Assembly: GCF_030445035.2 (NCBI RefSeq)
Contig: NC_080680.1
Location: forward strand, 96,229,157 to 96,293,156
Length of the DNA: 64,000 nt
Direction of reading: 5' to 3'
Source of the DNA: Dasypus novemcinctus
Lineage: Eukaryota; Chordata; Mammalia; Cingulata; Dasypodidae
In this document: positions 1 to 10,544 of the stretch, piece by piece
Layout of the letters: the number at the start of each line of letters is the position of its first letter
Position numbering within the stretch: the first letter of the stretch is position 1
The notes under the pieces: generated by a model
What the model was told of the DNA's origin: nothing
Seen by the model: only the letters and a program-made list of their open reading frames with translations
Databases searched by the model: none
Made by a program: the position numbers and the translations under genes

Positions 1-354
1 GGAGTTTGATGCTGAAGTCTTAAGCTGGAGCCCTGGGGAAAGAGACAGAGCCATTCCCCTGATAGTCTACAGCTGACCTTGTGGAGAGAGGCAAAGCCTA
101 GAGAGCCATATAGTCTACAGCTGACCTTGTGGAGGAAACAAAGGAGCAGAGCCCAGAGGAACCCAGAAAGCCTGAACCCTTACAGATGTCAGCAGCCATC
201 TTGCTCCAACATGTGGAAATAGACTTTGGTGAGGGAAGTAACTTATGCTTTATGGCCTGGTAACTTTAAGCTCCTGCCCCAAATAAATACCCTTTATAAC
301 ACCCAGCAGATTTCTGCTGTTCTACATCAGCACCCCTTTTGGCTGACTACTACA
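1..354 (+). mobile_element. LTR of MaLR/ERVL type, 3' part
   Basis: The 3' part of a long terminal repeat, cut by the window edge. An AATAAA polyadenylation signal lies at 282-287, and the end reads GACTACTACA, the usual CA terminus. Reverse-complement relatives lie at 20125-20618, 42038-42687 and 48411-48860. The family assignment is an inference from this LTR structure. It abuts an L1 3' end on the right. Confidence 0.6.
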
Positions 355-362
355 CCAGCTAA

Positions 363-890
363 GTGAATCCAATGAACTGGAGAATAGGAGTTGCAACTCT
401 GCTGAAGTTTAGAGCCCAGTTGGCACATAGACAGCCCAAAGATTCTAATCTCTTGGATCTATACCTACCAACTCCAGCACCAGCAATGAAAGAAATTATA
501 TCATTGATGTGGAGACAGGGGCCTCTACAGGCGCTGAAGGCAGGGAGATGGAAAAAGAGGTGTCATATGGGGGCATTTTTGCGACTTGGAATTGTCTGAG
601 TGACATTGCAATGACAGATATGGGTCATTATGTATATGGCCAAAACATACAGAATTGAGTGGGAGAGAGTATAAATTACAGTATAACTAGAATCCATGCT
701 TAGTGGCAATGTTTCAAATGGGTTCATCAACTGCAATGAATTTACCACACTAATGAAAGAAGTTGATAATATGGGGAAGGGTGGGAGGTGTGGGGAGTGG
801 GAATCCCTTAAAAAATTTTTTATGTAACATTTTGTGTAATCTAAGTATCTTTTTAAAAACTAAAAAATATTTTAAAAAACAGGTGTAAAG
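363..890 (+). mobile_element. L1 3' UTR fragment with 5' inversion
   Basis: Positions about 480-890 match the sense strand of the L1 3' end seen at 45890-46290 and end in an A-rich tail. Positions 363-480 match the antisense strand of a part of the same 3' UTR that lies slightly upstream (compare the reverse complement of 45560-45660). Inverted 5' part, sense 3' part and a small gap at the junction are the classical result of twin priming during L1 integration. Confidence 0.7.
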
Positions 891-1040
891 AGCTACTGGC
901 ACATTTGCTGGGCCCTACCTTTCCCTACCCTAGTCAACGGACACTTGGTCTGAATTCCCTTTTGTGTGTTCTTGGCCTTGTTCTAGAGGGAGTAGAGTAA
1001 ACCCCATGTGCATTGTAGGGTACCAGAATGTTGGTGCAAA

Positions 1041-1790
1041 TTATTATTACTTTTTCCTTCTTTATTTTTTTAAATGCTACATTCAAACAATATGAGGTCC
1101 CCATATACCCCTCACTCCCTTCTCCCCACTGCTCCCACATCAACGACCTCTTTTATCATCTTGGCATATTCATTGGTTTTGGTGAATACATTTTTGAGCA
1201 CTGCTCAAAAAAAACCACATGGATAGTGGTTTACCTTGTAGTTTACACTCTCCCCCAGTCCACCCAGTGGGCCATGGCAGGACATACAATGTCCAGCATC
1301 TGTCCTTGCAGTACCACACAGGACAACAGCAAGTCCTGAAAATGCCCCACATCATATCTCTTCTTCCCTCTCCCTATCCTCAGCAGCTACCATGGCCAAT
1401 TTCTCCACATCAGTGCTACAACTTATTCCATTACTAATCACAACAGTTCCGAAGTAGAATATCAGTGAGTCACTCTAATCCATACTCTATTCCTCAAGCC
1501 TGTGGCCCCTGGGATTGTTATATCCACTACCCCTCTATATCAAGAGTGGGCTAAGATTCCACATGGATAGTGGATGCAATTCTCCTGCTTGCAGTTGTAG
1601 GCACTCTTGGCTCCCTGGTGTGGTGGTTGACCTTCTTCACCTTCCTGTTAGCTGGCCAGGGTAAGTCTAATAAACCAGACAGTAGGAATTGCAAATTACT
1701 GAGGCTGAGGGCCTGGCTGTCACATAGACAGTCCAGAGATTCAGGTCTCCTGAGTGTACACCAACCCCAGTGCCAACCACAGGTCCGGTA
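1041..1790 (-). mobile_element. L1 3' UTR, 5'-truncated
   Basis: A minus-strand L1 3' end beginning with a T-rich tail and followed by the block that starts with ATGAGGTCCCCATATACCCC, which recurs at every L1 3' end in the window. No ORF2 sequence remains. Copy B of the duplication lacks it at the equivalent point (about 50790), so it probably arrived after the duplication. Confidence 0.8.
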
Positions 1791-2089
1791 AAAGCAACAG
1801 AAGAGGCATGTGTTACAGCACAAAATACAGAATTAGAATACTTGTGTTCTAACTCACTCTACCCTGCAGGCAATGTCATTTGAAGATAGCTTAAGCATTG
1901 TTATAAACAAACAGGCCAGATAAACCTGGCGCAAAACATTACCTGCTTTAAGTCATACTATAGTGCATACAGGAGATGGGGTCAGTCTATTTCAGAGGAA
2001 GTAGAAGGGGCATTCAGATCTCTCTAAATGGGGGGAATTCCTAAGGCCAACACTGCACACAATGTAATATTATTCAGCAATAAAACATT

Positions 2090-2630
2090 GTGCATGTGGG
2101 TGGGGTGCACTTGGGTATGCTTCTATGGAGTTTGAGTGTCTTCATGTTGTCATGAGATGACGTCTCCATGGAGGAGACCCACAGAATAACAGACAGATTA
2201 TTGAATTCCCATCCAGATGAGTCCTGCTACACTCTCTCCTAGAGTAGGAAGTCTCTGGAGTATATGGACAGTGTCTAGCAAAAGAGGGTGGACCAATACC
2301 CCAAGCCTTTGAAACTGATGCTTGTACTTATGAAGCTTGTTCTTGTGAATTCAAAACTTGGCATAGTAAAATATATTACCTAAGAGTTACTTCCTGAGGG
2401 CCTCCTTATTGGTTAAATGTGGCCTTTCTCTAAGTCAAACTCAGAATATAAATCCACTGCCTTTCCCCCGAGGTGGGACCTAACACCCAGGTCTGAGCCT
2501 CCCTGCCACCAAGGGATTAATACCAAGTGCCAATTAATGATGCATTTGGAGAAAGACCTAGACTAAATGGGGAAATATTAAATGCAAATGAGTTTTTATG
2601 GCTAAGGGATTTCAAAATGAGTCTAAATTT
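2090..2630 (+). mobile_element. L1 3' UTR internal fragment (older subfamily)
   Basis: Similar over its length to 49253-49770. Shared blocks include CATATAAAT-like text before a C-rich stretch, CACCAAGGGATTA and GAGTTTTTATGGCTAAG. It follows a short L1M-like remnant at 2058-2090 (AATATTATTCAGCAATAAA). There is no coding potential. Confidence 0.65.
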
Positions 2631-4289
2631 TTAAAAAATCAGATACATTTTGTTTCCTTTTACAGTTTACTATACATTGTATATAATAGTCTGCCATCAA
2701 TGAAAGAGAAAAAAAGTGTCCATATAGATGGAAAGGAAAGAAAAACTGGAGACATTCTCAGTAAACTGATTCACCAGAAGTTATCAAATTGGCCACAGCA
2801 CACTTGATAATGTTCCCTGAAACAGGTCACCCAGGGCATTAGGGAAAGTGATGGATTCTCCAAGAATTCCGAAGAGATCATCTGTGCAGAATACCTCTGT
2901 AATGTCTGACAGTGTCTTTTCCTTGGCACTTCCAGTTGAGATAAAAAATGAGTGCATCATTAACCACACGAGAATATCTCAGGAGAATGATAGTAAACCC
3001 ACCCCTTAAAAAAGTTAAAGGATTAAAGAGGTGAGACATATCACATATTTAGATTCCTGGCATTTATTAAGCCTTCATTAAATATCAGTCATATTTTGCT
3101 ATTATTTACATACTCATTGCTTTCTGCTGCTCACACATGCATACCTTTGGTTTCACACATGTAACCATTGTAGCTCAGTACAGCTTTGTTATTTAAATGA
3201 AAAAGTAGAAGTAGTAATTGACTTTCACTTTTTATTTTTTTCAAATTTATAAATTAAATTGTAATTATTCATTGACTACTTTTTGCTAGATATGTTCTGT
3301 ATTTCATACTAAAATCAGGGCCTCTGTCCCAACTGTCAAGTACATTTGTCTCTTTAAGGGAATTAGAAAAACACATAAATCTAAGTCAGAATAATAATGA
3401 GTCTCTAGAAGCGTTTACAGATTGTCCTAGGATAACAAGATGGAGAAATGTTATATCTTGCAACTAAAGGAAATGTTCCTATATGAGGAAAGAATTCGAG
3501 AGTTTTTAGGCTTAGTGGACTTTTGTTAGGTCATTCAGGGTTCAAGTTTGCCAAGAAGAGGGAAAGACTGAATATTTACCTATAAATCTAAACTGCTATG
3601 ATCTTGAATAATCTTCTTAGGAGCAGGTAATCTAGAGATCCTTAGGTTTCAAGGGAAGCAAATAATTACAGAAATTAACAGTGCAGGAATCAGATGGGTC
3701 CTGGAACTCTGGTGGGTGTTTCAGAAAGTTGAAGCGAAGTTGGAAACTTGGGTTGGAACAAGGAAGCACAATCTCTTTGTAAATGTTGACATGGTGCCAC
3801 CTAGGGTGAGATGGCCAGAGGAATGCCTTATTACTTCTTCACTAATAAATGCCTTGAAGTGTCACTCATCGGTAAAATCTGAACAGCTATTTTGTAGTTG
3901 GAGAATGAAGGCCAAAATAATTTTAGAAACAACACAATTCTTTGTGCTTGCATTTTACTGTTAGGTTAATTATCCATACATGAATATAGCTCATTTCTTA
4001 CCTTTATAAATTATTTACATGAATTATCAAATTTTCAAAATTGTTGATACACTTCAAAAATGTCGATACATTTCAAAAAATGTCGATACATAAGCCAAAT
4101 AAATAAAAGTACTTAAGTCTCATTAATGGCGTGTAATCACAGATTACCTTTTATCTTAATGTGTACACAATGAAACAATGAATTTGTACTATTTGGTAAA
4201 GATGCAAATGAAATCATACTGAATGATACCTTTTATAATTATAAGCTAAAATTTCGGCATATTTCTTATATAGAACCATCCCAAATTCT
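2631..4289. other. Non-coding, no recognised gene; partly duplicated in copy B
   Basis: AT-rich sequence without a credible ORF. 2640-3235 matches 51690-52290 in copy B. 3240-4289 has no counterpart in B and contains nothing I recognise, except a short tandem of AATGTCGATACAT-like units at about 4058-4092. Confidence 0.7.
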
Positions 4290-5010
4290 TTTAAATTTTT
4301 TTAAAAAGATACTTAGATTACACAAATATTACTTTAAAAATTTAGGGGATTCCTATATGCCCCTCTCGGTACACCTCCCACACTTTATCACATTAACAAC
4401 ATCCTTCATTAGTGTGGTATATTTGTTACAATTAATTACATATTTTGGAGTATTGCCCCTAAGCATGGATTATAGTTTACATTATAGTTTACACTCTCAT
4501 CCACACAATTTTGTAGGTTATGGCAAGATATATAATGACTTGTATTTGTCATTGCAATGTCATTCAGGACAATTCTCAAGTCCTGAAAATGCCCCTGTAT
4601 TATACCTGGTTTTCCCTCTCCCTGCCATCAGATCTTCCAGGGGCCACTGCCACCACATCAATGATATTAAGTTCTTCCATTGCTAGAATTACACTGTAGT
4701 AGAATACCAGTAAGTCTACTTTATTCCATAGTTCATTTCCTAATCCTGAGGATTGTTGGATAGTGATGCCCACTCCCCCTCTAATTGAGAGGGGGCTTCA
4801 ATCCCATAGGGCAGGTGGATGGTACTCTCTAGCTTGCAATTGTAGACTTTCTTAATTCCTTGGAGTAGTTGTTGTCCATCGTCATCTTCTTTTTTGTTGT
4901 CCTGGGTGAGTCCAATGAACTGGAGAATAGGTATTGCAACTCCATTGAGATTCAAGGCCCCACTGGCAGATAAACAGCCCAAAGATTTTTAAGTCTCTTG
5001 GATGTATACC
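4290..5010 (-). mobile_element. L1 3' UTR, 5'-truncated
   Basis: Minus-strand L1 3' end with a T-rich start followed by the same ordered blocks as 1041-1790 and 21056-21770, including CAATGAACTGGAGAATAGG near its far end. It is absent from copy B, where sequence equivalent to about 3235 joins sequence equivalent to 5011. Confidence 0.75.
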
Positions 5011-5141
5011 TTTCTTTCATACTGCTCTCAATTTGTCAGCAACTCTTCAGACTTCCAACTACATTACAACCTCTGCTGTTACCAGCATAGACTGAAATAC
5101 CTTAATTTATTAACTGCACTCTTGTAATAGCTTCTCAGATG

Positions 5142-5548
5142 ATTTTTTAAAGATGTATTTATTTATTTCTCTCCCCGCCCCCGCCCCCATTGTCTGTTCT
5201 CTGTGTCTATTTGCTGAGTGTTTTTCTTTGCCCACTTCTGTTGTTATCAGCGGCACGGGAATCTGTGTCTCTTTTTGCTGCATCATCTTGTGTCAGCTCT
5301 CCATGTGTGCGGCACCATTTCTGGGCAGGCTGCACTTTCTTTCCCGCTGGATGGTTTTCCTTACGGGGCGCACTCCTTGCACATGGGGCTCCCCTACGTG
5401 GGGGACATCCCTGTGTGGCAGGGCACTCCTTGCTTGCATCAGCACTGCACATGGGCCTGCTCCACACGGGTCAAGAAGGCCCTGGGTTTGAACTGCGGAC
5501 CTCCCATGTGATAGACGGATGCCCTAACCACTGGGCCAAGTCTGCTTC
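5142..5548 (-). mobile_element. DAS-III SINE (tRNA-derived, armadillo)
   Basis: Read on the minus strand, the element opens with a tRNA-like head. It contains an A-box-like TGGCCCAGTGG (about 5526-5536) and a B-box-like AGTTCAAACCC (about 5483-5493), then a GC-rich body, and ends in a GGGGCGGGG-rich stretch and an A-rich tail (AAATAAATAAATACATC). It is flanked by an 8-bp direct repeat, CTCAGATG, at 5134-5141 and 5549-5556. Copy B has the uninterrupted site at about 52425-52435. The DAS-III family is known from armadillos and is the main evidence for the organism. Confidence 0.9.
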
Positions 5549-5556
5549 CTCAGATG

Positions 5557-6031
5557 TTCTTGATTATTCCTCATATAACTTTTTCCAACTGTCTATTCTC
5601 AACACTGCCACCAGGATAATAATTCTAAAAGCTGAATTATGTTGTTCATTTGCAGAAAAGTTCCAAGCACTTCACGAAAAATTCACAGGAGTAATAAAAT
5701 TGCAAGTTGTATATGATCTGCTCTCCTTTAGCTCTAAAATTATCTCCAACTGCTTTTGTACCTCCTCACTTCTGCCCAGTCACTCTGTCCTCCTTTCTTT
5801 CCTGGGGCATAGCTGCCATTCACTCATCTCAGCAAATTTGCGATTGCTTCCATTCCCTGGAATGTTTTACCTACAAATATCCTCTCAGCGCACTACCCTG
5901 ATATCTTGATTCTTCGTTCAAATATTACCTTCTTGATGAAACCAGTGTTCATTGCAGAACTTAAATTTCAACTTATTCCCTCATTCCTGATGTCTTCACC
6001 CAAATTGGTACTCAATTTTTTAAAATTTTCT
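5557..6031. other. Non-coding duplicated flank; empty site of the copy-B MaLR element
   Basis: Matches copy B at 52435-52792 and again from about 55290 onward. The uninterrupted text around 5905-5925 is the pre-insertion version of the site where copy B carries the 2.5 kb LTR element. Long open frames that cross 5190-5909 are by-products of the SINE and are not genes. Confidence 0.7.
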
Positions 6032-6040
6032 TACCTTTTT

Positions 6041-6285
6041 ACCATTTATTTATTTATTTATGTATTTATTGAGTTACCAGGGGCCTGGGATTGAACCAGG
6101 GACCTCATATGTGGGAAGCCAGTGCTCAACTACTGATCCACATCACCTTCCTGGAATTGGTTTTATCATTTGTTTTGCTTGTTGTTTGTTTTTGTTTTTT
6201 CAGGAGGCACTAGGAACTAAACCAAGGACCTCTCAAGTGGGAGGTGGGCACTCAACTGCTCGAGGCACATGGATCCCTAATTTCC
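6041..6285 (-). mobile_element. Two adjacent short tRNA-derived DAS-type SINEs
   Basis: Two tRNA-like heads lie in the same orientation. On the minus strand one reads TGGATCAGTAGTTGAGC then GGTTCAATCCC (within 6085-6145) with an (AAAT)n tail at 6041-6064. The other reads GAGCAGTTGAGTGCCC then TTGGTTTAGTTCC (within 6205-6280) with a CAAAAACAAAC-type tail. The pair is bounded by TACCTTTTT at 6032-6040 and 6286-6294. Copy B lacks both. Assignment to DAS-I or DAS-II is by resemblance only. Confidence 0.75.
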
Positions 6286-6483
6286 TACCTTTTTTGTAAT
6301 TATGTATATGCAACTCAAAATATCCCATTTTATACACTTTCAAGTATATAAGTCTTTGATACTAATCATATTCACTCTATTGTGCTATTAACACCCATAT
6401 ATATTACCTAAACTTTTCCATCCCTCATCTGCAGAATTTCTGTACCATTAAGTGATAACTCTCCATTCCTCTGGTCCCAGCCC

Positions 6484-6960
6484 TAGTTTGCCAGGGCTGC
6501 TCTGACAAACACCCAAAATGGGGTGGTTAACTAAAGGAAACTAGGGGCTCACAGATTTGAAGGTAAGAAATCCAAAATCAAAGCATCACCAAGTGCTTGC
6601 TTTCTCCCTGAAGGCCTTGCATTCTGCTGACAGCTGGTCAAAATCCTTGGGGACTCTGGCCTTATATCTTTGTCCCCTGTCCCATGACTCTGTCACATGC
6701 ATTATGTCATCTGATTTTGGCATCTGAATTTCATTTCTTATTAGGCATTCAGATTAATGCCCACCCAGATTCAGTTTGGCAACATTTATCTAGGAATTTA
6801 GAAAATCTTATTCATAAATGAGCCACACTGTAACTGAAAATATATCTTCATAAGGTCCCATTTACAAGTGGGTATACACCCATAGAATGCAGATTGAGTT
6901 TAAGAGTGTGTAATTTTCTTTAGGGACATAATTTAATCTACCACTCCACCCAACTATTAA
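6484..6960 (-). mobile_element. MaLR-type LTR (MLT1/MST-like)
   Basis: Begins TAGTTTGCCAGGGCTGCT and continues with GGCTCACAGATTTGAAGG and AGAAATCCAAAATCAA, the pattern of MaLR LTRs read antisense. The homologous but more decayed copy is at 55600-55960, so this insertion is older than the duplication. Confidence 0.7.
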
Positions 6961-7074
6961 TAAACTGTAATCTATATTTTTTCTCTGGAAATTTATTTAT
7001 TATATTTTCTATAAGTATGATGGCTAACTTCACTCAACATGAAAGCTTGAGTGATTACGACAGAATGTTGTAGT

Positions 7075-7300
7075 GTTGTAATGTTCACAAAAGTATTATT
7101 CATAATTACCAAAAGTGGAAGCAACACACTTGTCCATCAGATTTACAGATAAACAAAATGTGGCATATTTATACAAGGGCATATTATTTGGAGATAAAAA
7201 GTAGTGACTTTCTAGTACTTGAGACAACAGAGATGAATCTTTGTGATATCACACTGAGTGAATTAAGCCTCTGCCTTAAACCATTTAACATAATGAAATC
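7075..7300 (+). mobile_element. Old L1 3' fragment
   Basis: Reads as a decayed ORF2 C-terminal / 3' UTR segment: TTATTCATAATTACCAAAAG, CCATCAGATTTACAGATAAA, then a region like 'ATGAATCTTTGTGATATCACACTGAGTGAA'. No frame survives. It is probably missing from copy B through a local deletion. Confidence 0.6.
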
Positions 7301-8992
7301 TGGTGATTTACACTTGTTCTTATTTTTCCTCTCTAAATATAAGCTCTACAAAGCAAAAGTATTTTTGCTTCAAATTTTTGCATTTCTAGAAATATCCAGG
7401 AACATGGTAAATAATTGTCAAAAAATAAGTGACACTCTTTGGCTTTGGATTAGTTGGAAGTCAAAGATAATTTACTCCCAAAATGTTGGAAGTAAAAAGT
7501 AATTCATTTCTAGTCTATAATGTAGAAAGCAGATTCATGTTATCCCACAAAAATAGAAAAAAAAAAACTTTACATTAGTTTGGGTTTTAGTAATGGGATT
7601 CACTCTTCCATACTCCACTGATGGATTCTTCACACAGGCACAAACAAATATAAGGACAATAAAGCCAAAATCTTTGAAATAAGTTTATATTTTTTTATAT
7701 CTACAGGCATAATACATTAACTAGAAAAATACAGTAAATAGGAAAGATTCTGAACCCTATTACCTTAAACACTTGGAAGTACATTTACTTCCCATAACCA
7801 TAGAAAAAGAAAGACAAAATGATTGGGAAACCAAACTTCTAATTGCTATCCCACTTACATTAAAATATATACTATGATTTATTCCTAAATTTAAAATTAC
7901 ACATTTCATGATATTTACCTAAAATAATATTCACCAAATCTTGAAACTAAGAGTTTCAACTCAATTGTAAGGATGCAAAGGAATGTTTTTATTAATCAAT
8001 AAAAGTATGATATCACATTTGAGAATTCTTATCTTTTCAATATGGTAATGATAACTTAAGCAGTAAAAAGTCGTAATCACACAAAATGCATCATTATTCA
8101 GACCTCTAATCTTATTCTGAAAATGTTTCTCTTCTTAAAGAGGCATATATTTCTGATGTAGCATATTCCTTCAGAGAATCCTGTGTATGTATTTTGGTAA
8201 CAATGCAAGTCATTCATATCTCTTCCAACAAGTAGGCAGTTCCTTAACACAATTAGGAATATCATTCTCACACTTGACAAAAATGAGAAGCACTTGCAAT
8301 GCCAGACACTGAGGGCTAAATGAAAATGGAGAAACAATGTATATACCTAAAGATAGGGCATTTGGTTATGAAGATTATTATGGAGTTTCTGAGAAACTGT
8401 AGGTTTTGAATTCTGTTGTTTCTAGAAAGTAGGTAGGGAAGAAAATTTAAGCAGTGATCAAAAAAAAGGAGGCACTATTGAAAAGGACATTTTGGAGTGT
8501 CACTGAGATAACCGTAAACATTTCATTTGGCTTCATATGAAACCTTCTAAAAATTTTTACTTAAACCAAAATAATTTATTTATATAACAATATTGTGGAC
8601 TGGCTTTTGGGCATGGGCTTGGCTCAGTTAATCTACACAAGAGGTCTCATGCCTCTGCAATCACCTCCTAGGTGTCCCATGGGATGACTGATACCTTCTG
8701 AGGCATCTTAATTCCCCTGCATGTGACCTATTATTTTCAGGCATCCTGTCAGGTCAAAGGCAGCTGGAACAGAATCTACAAAGACTTTGAGGCCTTTCAA
8801 CATAATTTACAATATCTATTTGTCAAGGAAATTCATTAACATTGCAAATATTTAAGGGGAAAGAAAATAGATTGCACATATGAAAAAGGGACTGCACAGT
8901 GTGGTAGATGGTTGGGCAATCTACCATAATCACATAGGCAGTTTTTCAATGAGAGATCACTTGTTCCCTAGGAAAATTAGGAATATGAACAG
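7301..8992. other. Non-coding 3' flank of OR pseudogene, no gene seen
   Basis: AT-rich sequence matching copy B at about 55980-57500 over most of its length (for example 7610-7650 with 56055-56095, and 8150-8290 with 56580-56740). No splice-bounded exon, RNA gene or recognisable repeat was found. Confidence 0.6.
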
Positions 8993-9922
8993 CTAACTAT
9001 CACATGGGGAAAGTAATCTCTTTGTTTGAAGTATCCCCAGAACTGCTTTCATATCTCTGTTTCTCAGGTTGTAGATGAAAGCGTTCAGCAAGGGAATCAC
9101 CACTGTGTACATAACAGAAACAATTACATCTTCAATTTTGAAATTGCTCAACGAAGGAAAGACGTAAGCAGTGGCTAAAATACCATAATACAGAAACACC
9201 ATGGACAGATGGGAACCACAAGTGGACAAGGTTTTACAGATCCTCTTGGTGGAGGGGACCTTGAAGATCTTGGACCCAGTGCAGATATAAGAGCCCAAAA
9301 TAGCACTCACTGACAGGAGAACATATATTCCTGCCTCACTAAAGAGGACTAGCTCACTGAGGGTGGAGTCTGAACAGGCCAGCTTCAGGAAGGCTGTGAG
9401 AGCACAGAAGAAATGGGGAATGGTACTATCAGCACAAAAAGACAGGGTGGCAAAGAGTAGGGTGTGCAACAAGGCATGGGCACAAGAGAGGAACCAGGAC
9501 CCAGTCACCATTAAGACACAGCTCCACCCTCATGATGGTGGTATAGTGCAGTGGGTGACAGATGGCAAGTACCTGTCACAGGCCATCGCTGCAAGAACAA
9601 AACTGTCGATAGAAGCAAACATTACGTAAAAATACATCTGGGAAATGCACCCCACATAGGTAATGGACTTTTGATTAGATAGCACGCCCGTCAACCTCTT
9701 AGGTACAGTGACAGATAAAAGAGTCATCGGTGGCTGAGGAAGAAGTACATGGGGGTGTGGAGGCGAGAGTCCAGCCTGATGAGCAGGATGATGAGCAGGT
9801 TCCCCAGCACCGTGGTGAGGTACATGCCCAGGAAGAGGGCGAAGAACACGCCCTGCTGCTCTGGGTCATGGGAGTCCCAGGAGGAGGAATTCAGACATGC
9901 TGCTCTGGTTCTTTCACCTCAT
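8993..9922 (-). pseudogene. Olfactory receptor pseudogene, OR1J-like, many lesions
   Basis: This is a single-exon class II olfactory receptor remnant on the minus strand, homologous to the locus at 57503-58444. Olfactory receptors are seven-transmembrane, Gs/olf-coupled odorant receptors. Recognisable pieces are [10 protein letters not shown] (TM1), PMYFFLSH, the MAxDRY box at the end of TM3 (here MACDRY), KTLSTCGSHLS (TM6) and PLLNAFIYNLRN (TM7, with the usual NPFIYS altered). The lesions seen are TGA at codon 3 (9914-9916), a 2-bp loss near 9861-9871, a larger deletion with frameshift after PMYFFLSH (about 9724-9731), a 1-bp loss just after DRY (about 9568), and a 2-bp loss near 9515 that restores frame. 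The C-terminal half, 8993-9511, is open. No intact receptor can be made. The subfamily assignment rests on its sister copy. Confidence 0.9.
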
Positions 9923-10015
9923 ACTTCTCTTTCCTTTTTTGGGAATTAAGAAAACTGGAAATGCTGAGGATTAAAAATTGTGAGCATGAACATAACATTA
10001 TACTAATTTTCTTTT
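9923..10015. other. OR 5' flank
   Basis: Matches 58445-58500 in copy B. It includes a pyrimidine-rich stretch on the minus strand that could have been the acceptor of the OR coding exon. The decayed copy offers no further support. Confidence 0.4.
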
Positions 10016-10527
10016 TTTTTTTTTAATTACTTATATCACTACCATTCTATAAAAACAAATGAAAGGAAACTGCCTTTAGAGTGTTATATCATGTATCCTC
10101 TTAAACTTATTATTTCTTTGTTTTTACTTAATTTTTTATTTTTAAAGAAGTTTTAGATCACATAAATGTTACATAAAAAACATAGGGGTTTCCGTAGGGA
10201 CAATTACCGGACATTGTAAATCCTCCCATGGCCCACTGGATGGAACGTGGAAGAGTATGGGCTATGATGTGGACCATTGACCATGAGATGCAGCAATGCC
10301 CAGAGATGTACTCACCAAATGCAAATGTGTCATGATGATGGGGGAGAGTGTTGCTGTGGGGGGAGTGGTGGAGTGGGGGCGGTGGGGGTGAATGGGGACC
10401 TCATATTTTTTGAATGTAATATTTTTAAAAAAATAAAATAAAATAAATATATATATAGGGGGTTCCCATACACCCACCTCTTAACCCTCACATACTTTCC
10501 CTCCATTAACAAAATGTTGTTAATACT
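10016..10527 (-). mobile_element. L1 3' end with a second L1 3' end nested inside, flanked by TSD
   Basis: The direct repeat ATACTAATTTTCTT flanks the block (about 10002-10015 and about 10528-10541), and copy B shows the empty site at about 58520. The outer element is a minus-strand L1 3' end (poly-T at the left, L1 3' UTR text at the right, 10451-10515). At about 10196-10450 a plus-strand L1 3' end interrupts it (ACCGGACATTGTAAATCCTC through an A-rich tail). Similar ATAGGGG-TTCC text on both sides looks like the inner target-site duplication. Confidence 0.8.
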
Positions 10528-10544
10528 AATTTTCTTCTAATATA

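Noticed and set aside
5483-5548. tRNA-gene-like A and B boxes (also at 14525-14590 and in 6085-6280)
   Set aside because: These are the tRNA-derived heads of SINEs with body and A-rich tail, flanked by target-site duplications, not functional tRNA genes.
5190-5909. Plus-strand ORF of 239 codons
   Set aside because: Its first half is the antisense strand of a DAS-III SINE (a similar ORF occurs in the second SINE at 14143-14682) and it runs on into unrelated flank. It is a by-product of the GC-rich SINE body.
9730-10026. Plus-strand ORF (98 codons) that recurs at 58250-58471
   Set aside because: It is the antisense of the conserved N-terminal coding region of the two OR loci. Its conservation follows from the receptor sequence.
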